A DNA stretch of 64,000 nucleotides, taken from positions 1 through 64,000 of the forward strand of contig DCWA01000006.1 of the NCBI GenBank assembly GCA_002327445.1. Reading direction: 5' to 3'. The notes beneath the pieces were generated by a model. It had not been told where the DNA came from, made no database searches, and was given only the letters and a program-made list of their open reading frames with translations. Made by a program: the position numbers and the translations under genes. Of the stretch, positions 9,352-17,612 are shown in pieces (the first letter of the stretch is position 1; each line of letters starts with the position of its first letter). The stretch is from Desulfobacteraceae bacterium UBA2174. GTDB lineage: Bacteria > Desulfobacterota > Desulfobacteria > Desulfobacterales > UBA2174.

Positions 9352-9417
9352 CCCGCCGCTGCCGTCGCCGCCCGGCGGCTTTCGAATAAATGTCCAACTG
9401 GAACCGTCTGCCTGTCG

Positions 9418-10161
9418 ATGCCCGCGCCGGATCTTGAAAAAATCGCCGCCGATCTGGAAAGCCTGGAAGAGACGATAATTGCCAGGCTGATCGATCGCGC
9501 CCAGTTCCGGCGCAATCGTCAGGCCTATCTCCCCGGTTGCAGCGGGTTTGAAGGGGAGGCGGAAGCGAGCCTCTTCGCGGTGCGCCTGCGGTACCAGGAA
9601 GAGATGGACGCCTGTTTCGGACGCTTCTGCGCGCCGGAGGAAAGACCCTTCAACCGCGGGCTGCCGCCGCCCCGACGCCGGGTTCACCTGCCGGAAAATT
9701 GCCTGAAAATAGATGATTATAATCGGGTGAACCTCACCGCCGCCATCCTGGCGAGCTACCTGGAGCTGGTGGAGCGGATCTGCCCGCCCGGAGACGACGC
9801 CCAGTACGGCTCCAGCGTGGAGCACGACGTCTATGCCATCCAGGCCATTTCGCGCCGGATCCATTATGGCGCCCTTTACGTCGGCGAGAGCAAGTACCGG
9901 GCCGAACCCCGAAGACTTGAGGCCCTGCTGGCGTCCGGAGACCGTGAGCGGCTCCTGGCGCAGTTGACCCGGGCAGCGGTGGAGGATCGGATCCTGGACC
10001 GGGTGGCCCGCAAGGTCGATGCCCTGCAAGCCTCTGCCGCCACCAACACCCGCCATCGGATCGATCCTGCCGTGGTGCGCGATTATTACGCCGCCTGGAT
10101 TATCCCCCTCACCAAGGAAGGGCAGGTCCTGTACTTGCAGGCGCGCCGCCCGGACCGGTGA
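9418..10161 (+). CDS. Chorismate mutase, eukaryotic (yeast/plant) AroQ type
   Basis: The enzyme converts chorismate to prephenate for phenylalanine/tyrosine synthesis. The 247-residue product aligns along its whole length with fungal/plant chorismate mutases, not the ~90-residue bacterial AroQ. Landmarks are LEETIIARLIDRAQF (17-30), YGSSVEHDVYAIQAISRRIH (130-149), GESKY (156-160), AAVEDRILDR and WIIPLTKEGQVLYL. Aligned by eye to yeast Aro7, R147, K159, E189 and T232 keep the catalytic R157, K168, E198 and T242. Yeast E246 is replaced by Q236, N194 by R185 and R16 by A10. The stop overlaps a possible start of the next gene. A regulatory (Tyr/Trp) role cannot be judged from sequence alone. Confidence 0.88.
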   Translation: MPAPDLEKIAADLESLEETIIARLIDRAQFRRNRQAYLPGCSGFEGEAEASLFAVRLRYQEEMDACFGRFCAPEERPFNRGLPPPRRRVHLPENCLKIDDYNRVNLTAAILASYLELVERICPPGDDAQYGSSVEHDVYAIQAISRRIHYGALYVGESKYRAEPRRLEALLASGDRERLLAQLTRAAVEDRILDRVARKVDALQASAATNTRHRIDPAVVRDYYAAWIIPLTKEGQVLYLQARRPDR

Positions 10162-10193
10162 GCGGCGGACAACCGGACGAAGGGAGTCTTGGC

Positions 10194-11171
10194 GTGAACC
10201 CATTGGAGACTATTCTGGCCCGGTATCCCGTGGTGATCCTTGACGGGGCGTTGGCCACCGAGCTGGAAGCCCGGGGCTGTAATCTCAACGATCCCCTCTG
10301 GTCGGCCAAGGTGCTGATGGAGGCCCCGGAGCGCATCGCGGCGGTGCATTGGGACTACTTTGCCGCCGGCGCCGACGTGGCCATCACCGCCAGCTACCAG
10401 GCCTCGTTGCCGGGGCTGGTCCGCCGGGGGCTGGACCCGGACGAAGCCTTGGCGCTGATGGGGCGTTCCGTGACCCTGGCCGCCGAAGTCCGCGACGATT
10501 TCTGGGGCCAGCCCGCCAATCGGGTCGGCCGTCCCCGGCCCCTGGTGGCCGGCTCGGTGGGTCCCTACGGCGCCTACCTGGCCGACGGCTCGGAGTACCG
10601 GGGCGATTACGATTTGGGCGAGGACGAGCTGGTGGATTTTCATCGTCCCCGCATGGCGACCCTTGTGGCCGCAGGAGCGGACCTGCTGGCCTGCGAGACT
10701 CTGCCCTGCCTGGCCGAAGCCAGGGCCCTGGCCAGGCTCCTGAGCGAATTCCCCGGCGCCTGGGCCTGGTTCAGTTTCAGCGCCAAGGACGGCGCCCACG
10801 TGTGCCACGGCGAACGTTTGGCCGACTGCGCCGCCTTTCTCGACGGGCATCCGCAGGTTGCCGCCGTGGGCATCAACTGCACGGCGCCGGCGTTCGTTCC
10901 CGATCTGATCCGGGCGGCGCGCAGCGCCACCGGCAAGCCGATCATCGTCTATCCCAATTCCGGGGAGGTTTACGATACGGCGACCCGCACCTGGCGGGAC
11001 GGGGCCACCCGGGCCGCCTTCGCCGATGCGGCCCCTGCCTGGTATGGCGCCGGAGCGCGGATCATCGGCGGCTGCTGCCGCACCACCCCGGCGGATATCG
11101 CGGCCCTGGCGCGATGGGCGAGGGGGATTCGCGCCGGTGGTGAAGGGGACGGGGCGGGCGGAAGTAGATAA
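10194..11171 (+). CDS. mmuM: Homocysteine S-methyltransferase
   Basis: This is a 325-residue zinc-dependent methyltransferase of the MmuM/YagD type, making methionine from homocysteine and probably S-methylmethionine or SAM. The motif LDGALATELEARG opens the barrel. The zinc ligands are C229 in GINCTAP and C294/C295 in GGCCRTTP. GSVGPYGAYLADGSEY and the Pro-Asn-Ser-Gly-Glu loop IVYPNSGEVYD are also present. I chose GTG 10194 with GAAGGGA upstream; an in-frame GTG at 10158 would overlap the chorismate mutase stop and add 12 residues. The two genes are probably cotranscribed. Confidence 0.92.
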   Translation: MNPLETILARYPVVILDGALATELEARGCNLNDPLWSAKVLMEAPERIAAVHWDYFAAGADVAITASYQASLPGLVRRGLDPDEALALMGRSVTLAAEVRDDFWGQPANRVGRPRPLVAGSVGPYGAYLADGSEYRGDYDLGEDELVDFHRPRMATLVAAGADLLACETLPCLAEARALARLLSEFPGAWAWFSFSAKDGAHVCHGERLADCAAFLDGHPQVAAVGINCTAPAFVPDLIRAARSATGKPIIVYPNSGEVYDTATRTWRDGATRAAFADAAPAWYGAGARIIGGCCRTTPADIAALARWARGIRAGGEGDGAGGSR

Positions 11172-11236
11172 GGAAAACCGTCGACTCGGGCGGCATGCCA
11201 CGGCCGGTCGGATCGAACAGGTGACTCGCCCGGGCT

Positions 11237-12121
11237 TTACGAAAGCGGCTCGAGGGACAAGGCAAAGGAATTGGCGGCCAGGGCCTCGTAACGGCCGGCT
11301 TCTTCGTGGCGACCGCGTTTGCGGCAGCCTTCGGCATAGATGCGGCACTTGGCGCGCAGGACCGAGACGGCCGCGGCCTGCTGGCTGGGATTCAGCACCT
11401 TTGCGGCAAGAAGTTTGGCGATGGCGCGGATCCGGTAGCGGTCCAGGCCGGGCATGCCGGAAAGCTGGTCCGGGTGTCCCCCGCGCTTGACGACCAGAGG
11501 GGTGTCGATGAGCCCCACCGGATGCCGGCAGCCGATGCGCAGCCACAGATCGTAGTCCTCGCAGGCGGGCAGGGCCTCGTCGAAACCGCCGCTGGCCTCG
11601 AACAGGTCTCGGCGCATCATCACCGCCGAGGGGCTCACCAGGCAGAGTTCGAGACTGCGTTCGAAAAACATTCCGGCGGCCTTGCGGTGGCGCCGGCGGG
11701 GATTGACCCGCCGGCCGTGGCGAACCCAGATCTCCTCGGTCTGGCAAATGGCCATCTCCGGATGGGCGTCCATGTAGGCGACCTGGGCGGCGAGTTTCCC
11801 GGGTCGCCACTGATCGTCGGAGTCGAGGAACGCCAGCAGGCTCCCCCGGCTGGCCGCGACCCCCCGGTTGCGGGCCCGGGACACGCCGCCACGCTCCAGC
11901 CGCAACACCCGAAGACGATTGCCGTAGACCTCCAATACGTGGGGTGTCTCGTCGCTGGAGCCGTCATCGACCACGATCAGTTCGAAATTCACCCCTTTCT
12001 GGCACAGCACCGAATCCACCGCCTCGGGCAGGCATGAAGCCCGATCGAAGGTCGGCAGGATGACGCTGACCGTCGGTGTGGCGCGAGGGTTCAAAGCGCC
12101 TGCGGCGCGTTCAAGGTTCAA
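11237..12121 (-). CDS. Family 2 glycosyltransferase (start uncertain)
   Basis: This is a GT-A fold glycosyltransferase that transfers a sugar from a nucleotide donor to an unknown acceptor. The N-terminus SVILPTFDRASCLPEAVDSVL, the VVDDGSSDET donor loop, GVSRARNRGVAASRG and the DSDD metal-binding motif are textbook GT2. The acceptor-side ACEDYDLWLRIG motif is typical as well. There is no ATG: the reading frame opens with TTG codons inside an AAGGTTC oligomer repeat (12110-12136), so the true start is unclear and the repeat may have eroded the original 5' end. About 285-294 residues. No polysaccharide cluster surrounds it. Confidence 0.85.
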   Translation of the reverse strand: MNLERAAGALNPRATPTVSVILPTFDRASCLPEAVDSVLCQKGVNFELIVVDDGSSDETPHVLEVYGNRLRVLRLERGGVSRARNRGVAASRGSLLAFLDSDDQWRPGKLAAQVAYMDAHPEMAICQTEEIWVRHGRRVNPRRRHRKAAGMFFERSLELCLVSPSAVMMRRDLFEASGGFDEALPACEDYDLWLRIGCRHPVGLIDTPLVVKRGGHPDQLSGMPGLDRYRIRAIAKLLAAKVLNPSQQAAAVSVLRAKCRIYAEGCRKRGRHEEAGRYEALAANSFALSLEPLS

Positions 12122-12136
12122 GGTTCAAGGTTTCAG
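12110..12136. repeat. AAGGTTC heptamer repeat at the 5' end of the glycosyltransferase gene
   Basis: Three tandem AAGGTTC-like heptamers are followed by degenerate units; the ACCTGAAACCTTC string recurs at 12174-12200 and near 2728. This is one of several dispersed oligomer repeats in the window. Confidence 0.6.
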
Positions 12137-12243
12137 GAAGAAATCCAAATGTTACTCCAGGGCCTTTCCCGACACCTGAAAGCGGTCACCTGAAACCTTC
12201 AGTCGTTTTTTCTGATGACCAGTGGCCGACAACCGATCACCTT

Positions 12244-13257
12244 CTATTCCCAAATTCCTGCCACCGGCGTGCCGCAGTCCGGGCAGGCGCCGTTTTTCAG
12301 CCGCATGGCGCCGAGGGCAAAGCCCCGGCGCTGGATCAGGAGCTGGCCGCAGGCCGGGCAGAGGGTGTCCTCGCCGTCAAGACCGGGGGCGTTGCCGACA
12401 TAGACGTGATGGAGACCGGCTTGCAGCCCGATCTCGCGAGCCCTGGTCAAGGTGGCCAGGGGAGTGACCGGGTGGTCCAGGAGCCGGTAGGTGGGATGAA
12501 ACCGGCTGACGTGCCAGGGGGTCCGGGGGCCGAGGGTCGAAACGATGAAGTCCGCAAGCGCCCGCAGCTCCGCCGGGTCGTCGTTGAGGCCTGGAATCAC
12601 CAGGGTGGTCACCTCCACGAAGATCCCTATCTGATGCATGTAAGCGAGCGTTTCGGTAACCCCCTTGAGTCGCGCCCCGCAGTAGGTCCGGTAGAAATCG
12701 TCGGAAAAAGCCTTCAAGTCGACGTTGGCCGCGTGCAGGTCCGATCCGATGTCATCCAGCGCTTCGGGGGTCATGTAGCCGTTGGTGACGAAGACGTTGC
12801 GCAGGCCCTTGGTCGTCGCCAGACGCGCCGTGTCCCGGGCGAATTCGAAAAAGACGGTGGGCTCGGTGTAGGTGTACGCAATGCTGCGGCATCCCCGGGC
12901 CAAGGCCTCGGAGACGACCTGCTCCGGGGTGACGGTGTCGCCGACGATCATGCCCTGATGGTCGGCGGGAAGTTGGGCGATGTCGGCATTCTGACAGAAT
13001 GCACAGCGGAAGTTGCACCCCACCGTGGCAATGGAGTAGCTCCGGGTTCCCGGCAAGACATGAAAGAGCGGTTTTTTTTCGATGGGGTCCACGTGCCTGG
13101 CGATCAGTCGCCCGTAGACGAGGGTTTCAAGGATCCCGTGCCGGTTCTCTCGCACCTGGCAGATTCCCCGACGACCGTCCTTGATACGGCAACGGTGGTG
13201 GCAGAGGTTGCACTGGACGACGTTTCCCTCCAGTTTTTCATACAGACAGGCTTCCAT
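12244..13257 (-). CDS. amrS: AmmeMemoRadiSam-system radical SAM enzyme
   Basis: This 337-residue radical SAM protein has the cluster motif CNFRCAFCQN (CxxxCxxC), the conserved YTEPTVFFEFARD and NVDLKAFSDDFYR stretches and the C-terminal CPACGQ/CPDCGTPV zinc-ribbon-like cysteines of this family. An N-terminal CNLCHHRC motif adds further metal ligands. Its substrate is unknown; the partner AmmeMemoRadiSam A and B proteins are not in the window. I chose ATG 13257, which has GGAGGAGG in front. The gene overlaps the methyltransferase gene by 20 bases, so they are translationally coupled. Confidence 0.93.
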   Translation of the reverse strand: MEACLYEKLEGNVVQCNLCHHRCRIKDGRRGICQVRENRHGILETLVYGRLIARHVDPIEKKPLFHVLPGTRSYSIATVGCNFRCAFCQNADIAQLPADHQGMIVGDTVTPEQVVSEALARGCRSIAYTYTEPTVFFEFARDTARLATTKGLRNVFVTNGYMTPEALDDIGSDLHAANVDLKAFSDDFYRTYCGARLKGVTETLAYMHQIGIFVEVTTLVIPGLNDDPAELRALADFIVSTLGPRTPWHVSRFHPTYRLLDHPVTPLATLTRAREIGLQAGLHHVYVGNAPGLDGEDTLCPACGQLLIQRRGFALGAMRLKNGACPDCGTPVAGIWE

Positions 13258-14059
13258 GGCGACCTCCTCCGCCGGCGGCGGGGCGGCCGCCCGGCGCACG
13301 CTTCAGGAAAAAGGATCCGGTCCCAGCCGCCGGGGATCGGCCGGCAGGACAGGTGAGTTCCAGTGGGCGGGTGCGATAGCGAGGCACCAGGTCTACGGCC
13401 ACCCCCAGAAAATCGCCGAAGGGACAGTGCTGGACCAGGCGAAGCCGCTCGGCCCACAAGGTGACGCCTCCCGGGCTGGCGGATAGTTGACAGACGCTGC
13501 GCCACTGGACCGGCACTTCCCCCATCCGTTCCTCCACCAGGCGGCGGATCTGCCACAAATCGAGGAAGCGGGCGTGGTCGAAGAGGGAGGACCCCGCCCG
13601 GCGGGCGCTCCACCGGCGCAGGTGGTGGGGGCTGAGGCGGTTCCAGACGCCGATGAAGACCCGGTCCTTGGCGACCCGGAAGGCCTCGGCCAGGGCCTGG
13701 CCCGGATCGTCGACATACTCCAGGGAAAAGAAGAACACCGCATGATTGAACTGGTTGTCGTCAAAGGGCAGGTCTTCCGCCACCCCGCGGTGCAGTTCAA
13801 TGCGCTGTCCGAAGCGTTCCCGGGCGATGTCGAGCATGTAGGGCGAGGGATCGATTCCGGTGATGTCGATCCCTCGCTCCAGCAGCGGCTCCATGCAGCG
13901 GCAGGTGCCACAGCCGATGCTCAGGAGCGAGTCGAGGCGCTTGGGATCGAGCAGGCCGAGCATAATTTCGCCCTGCAGTTTCAGGGTCGCCTGGTTGGCC
14001 GGTTCCTCGATCCAGTCGCGCCAGCCCTGCGCATCATTGAAGTCGAACACGTGGCCCAT
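13238..14059 (-). CDS. Class I SAM-dependent methyltransferase
   Basis: This is a 273-residue methyltransferase-11-like protein. Motif I is LLSIGCGTCRCMEPLLERG, motif II GIDPSPYM and motif III-like AEDLPFDDNQFNHAVFFFSLEYV. The substrate is not evident. The last ~25 residues (proline/arginine/glycine-rich) run over the start of the radical SAM gene in another frame, so the C-terminus may be a translational-coupling tail rather than folded protein. It is the first gene of a two-gene minus-strand operon and is divergent from the PhoB-like regulator. Confidence 0.85.
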   Translation of the reverse strand: MGHVFDFNDAQGWRDWIEEPANQATLKLQGEIMLGLLDPKRLDSLLSIGCGTCRCMEPLLERGIDITGIDPSPYMLDIARERFGQRIELHRGVAEDLPFDDNQFNHAVFFFSLEYVDDPGQALAEAFRVAKDRVFIGVWNRLSPHHLRRWSARRAGSSLFDHARFLDLWQIRRLVEERMGEVPVQWRSVCQLSASPGGVTLWAERLRLVQHCPFGDFLGVAVDLVPRYRTRPLELTCPAGRSPAAGTGSFFLKRAPGGRPAAGGGGRHGSLSV

Positions 14060-14327
14060 AATTATCTATGTATAAAAATCGACGCCCCATGACAAGGGAA
14101 GCCGGTTGCGATGACGCGCATCCGGCGGCCGGAGGGGCACCGGGCCCATCGGACCGGCCCGCTCGAACGGATCGGTTGGTGGTGTGGCGTTCGCTGAACC
14201 GTTTTCTAACGGACGGCTAACCACTTTCCCACAAAACGCCAATATGATACGCACAATTACAGGGTCCGCCCACCGGCGACCCGATTTCAACAGGGTGGAC
14301 GGACTGTCCCCCGCCATGGGTGCTCGG

Positions 14328-15020
14328 ATGAAAAAGGAAACCATCCTGGTCGTCGATGACGAGGAAGATATTCTCGAATTGGTGCGCTACACCCTCCAGC
14401 GGGAGGGGTATCCAATCCTGACGGCGAGTTCGGGGGAAAAGGCGCTCAAGATGGCCCGGCAACAATCGCCGGACCTCATCGTCCTGGACCTGATGCTGCC
14501 CGGAATGGACGGACTCGACGTTGCCCGGCACCTCAAGAAAGATGCCTCCTGCCGGCAGATTCCCATCGTCATGCTTACCGCCAAGGGCGAGGAGGCCGAT
14601 GTGGTCACCGGACTGGAACTGGGTGCGGAAGATTACGTGACCAAGCCCTTCAGTCCCCGCATCCTCGCCGCGCGGATCAAGGCGGTTCTCCGGCGGCGCA
14701 GCGAAGCGGCCTCCGATGACGAGGCGCCCGTCGAGATCCACGAGCTGCAGATCCACCCCGGCCGGCGGGAGGTGCGGGTGGCCGGCGCGGCGGTGGACCT
14801 CACCTACACGGAATTTCAGGTGCTCTACTGCCTGGCCCGGAGGCCCGGTTGGGTGTTTACCCGGGCCCAGATCGTCGATGCGGTGCGCGGGGACAACTAC
14901 CCGGTCACCGATCGCAGTGTGGACGTTCAGGTGGTGGGGTTGCGCAAGAAGCTCGGCGCTGGCGGCCGCTACATCGAAACCGTTCGCGGCGTCGGCTACC
15001 GTTTTCGCGAGGACCGATGA
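14328..15020 (+). CDS. PhoB-like OmpR-family response regulator
   Basis: This 230-residue transcription factor pairs with the kinase that follows. The receiver has the acidic pair in VVDDEED, the phospho-acceptor Asp in IVLDLMLPGMDG, Thr in MLTAKG and Lys in YVTKPFSPR. The C-terminal winged helix has TYTEFQVLYCLARRPGWVFTRAQIVDAV and ends ETVRGVGYRFRE. PhoB is the closest description, but no pst/phoU genes are nearby, so phosphate control is not shown. Several in-frame ATGs lie upstream; I chose 14328 because it gives the usual length and starts directly at the receiver. The stop overlaps the kinase start by ATGA. Confidence 0.9.
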   Translation: MKKETILVVDDEEDILELVRYTLQREGYPILTASSGEKALKMARQQSPDLIVLDLMLPGMDGLDVARHLKKDASCRQIPIVMLTAKGEEADVVTGLELGAEDYVTKPFSPRILAARIKAVLRRRSEAASDDEAPVEIHELQIHPGRREVRVAGAAVDLTYTEFQVLYCLARRPGWVFTRAQIVDAVRGDNYPVTDRSVDVQVVGLRKKLGAGGRYIETVRGVGYRFREDR

Positions 15021-16798
15021 AAAAACGGCCGCTGATATGGCAGTTGTTCCCCTCCTACCTGCTCGTCGTGCTCGTGGCCCTGTCGGCCGCCACCGCACTG
15101 GGGTCGGTCGCCCTGAGGCGATTTTACCTGGATCGAACCGCCGCCGATCTCACTGCCCGGGCCAGGCTGATGGGCCTTCGGGTGGCGCCTCATCTGGCAC
15201 CCATGGACCCCGGGGCCATCGACCGGCTCTGCAAGCACGCCGGTCGGCTGGCCGAGACCCGCATCACCGTGATGGATTTCCATGGCAAGGTGCTCGGGGA
15301 CAGCATCGCCGACCCGGCGCAAATGGGTTCCCACCACGATCGACCCGAGTTCATCGCAGCCCGGCAAGGTGCCGTGGGACGGGCTGTGCGCTATAGCGGC
15401 ACCCTGCATCAGCGGATGATGTATGTGGCCGTGGCCCCGGGAGATTCGGATCGTCCGACGGCGGTGATCCGCTGCGCCCTGCCGGTGTCGGACCTCGATA
15501 CCCAGTTGAAGACGATCTACGGGCGCATCGCCGCCGGAGGGTTGGTCATCGCGATGCTGGCGGCGGGATTGAGCTGGTGGACGGTGCGGCGCATCAGCCG
15601 CCCCATCCAGGCCATCGAAGCCGGGGCCAAGCGATTCGCCGGCGGGGATCTGGCGCACCGGGTGCCGGGGTTCGACACCCTGGAGCTCGGATCCCTGGCC
15701 GAGGCCATGAACCGCATGGCCGTCCAGCTCGACGAGCGGATTCGCGAGACGGACCGCCAACGCATGGAGGCGGCCGCCATCCTCTCCAGCATGAGCGAAG
15801 GGGTGGTGGCTCTGGATGCCGAAGAACGGATCATCCAGGCCAACCAGGCGGCTGTCGACATCTTCGGCCATGCGCTGCTGCAGAAGATGGTGGGCCGGCC
15901 CCTCACCGAGGCGGTGCGGGACAGCGAACTGCAGCGCCTGGTGGACCGGGCCCAGCAGGACGACCGCCCCACCGAGGCGGACCTGACGGTCTATCGGCCC
16001 GAGGCCAAGACCATCTTCGTCCGCTGCACCCCCCTGCGCGGCCAGGACGGCGGGCGCATCGGCCTGCTGCTGGTGATGAGCGATGTGACCCCCATGCGGC
16101 GCCTGGAGAACATGCGCCGGGATTTTGCCGCCAACGTCTCTCACGAGATCAAGACGCCTTTGACGGCGATCAAGGGGTTCGTCGAAACCCTCTACCATGG
16201 GAATGTGGACTCTCCCGAGGAGGTTCACCGGTTTCTGGGCATCATCGAAAAGCACGTCCAGCGGCTGGGAGCCATCATCGACGATCTGATCAATCTGTCG
16301 CGGATCGAGCGGGATGCGGAGGCACATGAAATCGCGCTGGTCGAGGAGGACGTGGGCACGGTGGTGCAAGGCGCCGTGGGCTTGTGCCGGGAGGCGGCCA
16401 CGGCCCGGGGGATCCGCATCGTTCAGCACGGCCCGGCTCAACCCGTGACGGCGCGCATCTCGCCGCCGCTGCTTGAACAGGCCATATTCAATCTCATCGA
16501 CAATGCCGTCAAGTACAGCCCCGAAGGCGCGGAAGTCCGCGTGGACTTCGAAGCGGACGACCGGTGCATCCGGATTTCGGTGCGCGACCAGGGGCCCGGC
16601 ATCGCGCGCCACCACCTGCCCCGGATCTTCGAGCGCTTTTACCGGGCGGACAAGGCGCGCAGCCGCAGGATGGGGGGGACGGGGCTGGGCCTGGCCATCG
16701 TCAAGCACATCGTTCTGGCCCACGGCGGCGAGGTTTCGGTGGACAGCACCGTGGGTCAGGGGGCGCGTTTCACCATCCGATTGCCTCGCACCGTCTGA
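15017..16798 (+). CDS. PhoR-like sensor histidine kinase
   Basis: This is a 593-residue membrane kinase. TM1 is near residues 8-30, followed by a ~140-residue extracytoplasmic sensor, TM2 near 172-194 (GGLVIAMLAAGLSWW), HAMP to about 247, a PAS domain (EERIIQANQAAVDIFG) to about 350, the HisKA box with phospho-His in NVSHEIKTPLTAIKGF near 375, and HATPase with NLIDNAVKYSP, DQGPGIARHHLPRIFERFY and GTGLGLAIVKHI. All catalytic boxes are intact. The start overlaps the response regulator stop (ATGA), so the two are one operon. Sensor ligand unknown. Confidence 0.93.
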   Translation: MKKRPLIWQLFPSYLLVVLVALSAATALGSVALRRFYLDRTAADLTARARLMGLRVAPHLAPMDPGAIDRLCKHAGRLAETRITVMDFHGKVLGDSIADPAQMGSHHDRPEFIAARQGAVGRAVRYSGTLHQRMMYVAVAPGDSDRPTAVIRCALPVSDLDTQLKTIYGRIAAGGLVIAMLAAGLSWWTVRRISRPIQAIEAGAKRFAGGDLAHRVPGFDTLELGSLAEAMNRMAVQLDERIRETDRQRMEAAAILSSMSEGVVALDAEERIIQANQAAVDIFGHALLQKMVGRPLTEAVRDSELQRLVDRAQQDDRPTEADLTVYRPEAKTIFVRCTPLRGQDGGRIGLLLVMSDVTPMRRLENMRRDFAANVSHEIKTPLTAIKGFVETLYHGNVDSPEEVHRFLGIIEKHVQRLGAIIDDLINLSRIERDAEAHEIALVEEDVGTVVQGAVGLCREAATARGIRIVQHGPAQPVTARISPPLLEQAIFNLIDNAVKYSPEGAEVRVDFEADDRCIRISVRDQGPGIARHHLPRIFERFYRADKARSRRMGGTGLGLAIVKHIVLAHGGEVSVDSTVGQGARFTIRLPRTV

Positions 16799-16841
16799 TT
16801 CGGCTCGCAAAACCACCGAGGTCCCGGAGAAAGCAAAAAAG

Positions 16842-17345
16842 ATGAAATTGATCCTTCTGATGGCCCAGACTGTCGACGGCAAGATCGCCCGGCACAGCAG
16901 CCATTTTCCTGACTGGACCGCCTCCGCGGACAAGAGTTATTTTGCCCGCCGCACCCGGGAAGCGGGGGTGATCATCATGGGATCCAAGACCTTCGATACC
17001 CTCAAGACACCGCTGCCAGGGCGCAAGAACGTGGTCCTGAGCCGTGATCCCGGGCGCGTCAGCCGCCCGCCCGATCTCATCTTCACCGCCGGTCCACCGG
17101 CCCGACTCCTCGCCGATCTGGCCACGGAGGGGTTCCAGGAAGCGATCCTGGCCGGCGGCATGCGCATCAACAGCCTCTTTGCCGGTGCGGGGCTCATCGA
17201 CGAAATCATCGTCACCGTTTCTCCACGAATCTTCGGCAGCGGTCTCTCCCTCTTCGACATCCCGCTGGATCTGGAGTTGCGCATGGTGGAGGTGCGCCGA
17301 CTCGACGGGGATCTCGTGCTGCTCCATTACCTGGTGCGCCATTAA
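16842..17345 (+). CDS. RibD C-terminal/dihydrofolate reductase-like protein
   Basis: This is a 167-residue single-domain reductase of the DHFR/RibD-C fold. Its N-terminus MKLILLMAQTVDGKIA, the VIIMGSKTFDTL strand-helix and the NADPH-binding AGGMRINSLF block fit the family, and the SPRIFGSGLSLFD segment is typical. Such stand-alone proteins may act on pterin or flavin-like compounds; the substrate is not known here. A GGAG lies upstream of the ATG. It follows the kinase gene by 43 bases and may share its transcript. Confidence 0.85.
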   Translation: MKLILLMAQTVDGKIARHSSHFPDWTASADKSYFARRTREAGVIIMGSKTFDTLKTPLPGRKNVVLSRDPGRVSRPPDLIFTAGPPARLLADLATEGFQEAILAGGMRINSLFAGAGLIDEIIVTVSPRIFGSGLSLFDIPLDLELRMVEVRRLDGDLVLLHYLVRH

Positions 17346-17521
17346 GTCCCCGAGACCGTGGTGGCAACAGTTTCAACGCGCCTTCACGCCCATTCGAGAA
17401 TAGCCCGGGGGATGCCCGCCAGAGCCTTGAATACCGGCGGGCACCGGTGCCAAGGGAGGGGTGCGCACGGGGCCCCATGATTTTGAACTTAACCGGAAGT
17501 ATTTGATCTCAAAGACAATAA

Positions 17522-17550
17522 TTGACAGATTGTCCTGGTTGCGATATAAG
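17522..17550 (+). promoter_or_regulatory. Near-consensus sigma-70 promoter of the ExeA-OmpA fusion gene
   Basis: TTGACA at 17522-17527, a 17-base spacer, and TATAAG at 17545-17550. The surrounding ~100 bases are AT-rich for this genome. The start codon is 62 bases past the -10 box. Confidence 0.75.
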
Positions 17551-17612
17551 TTGACTCTCAGTCCGATGCCCGCAAGGTCAAATCGATCGACCGCCTGAGA
17601 GGATCGTTTGTC

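Noticed and set aside
14184..14327. Longer start for the PhoB-like regulator (extra 48 residues)
   Set aside because: The extra residues precede the receiver fold and resemble translated leader sequence; the chosen start gives the standard length.
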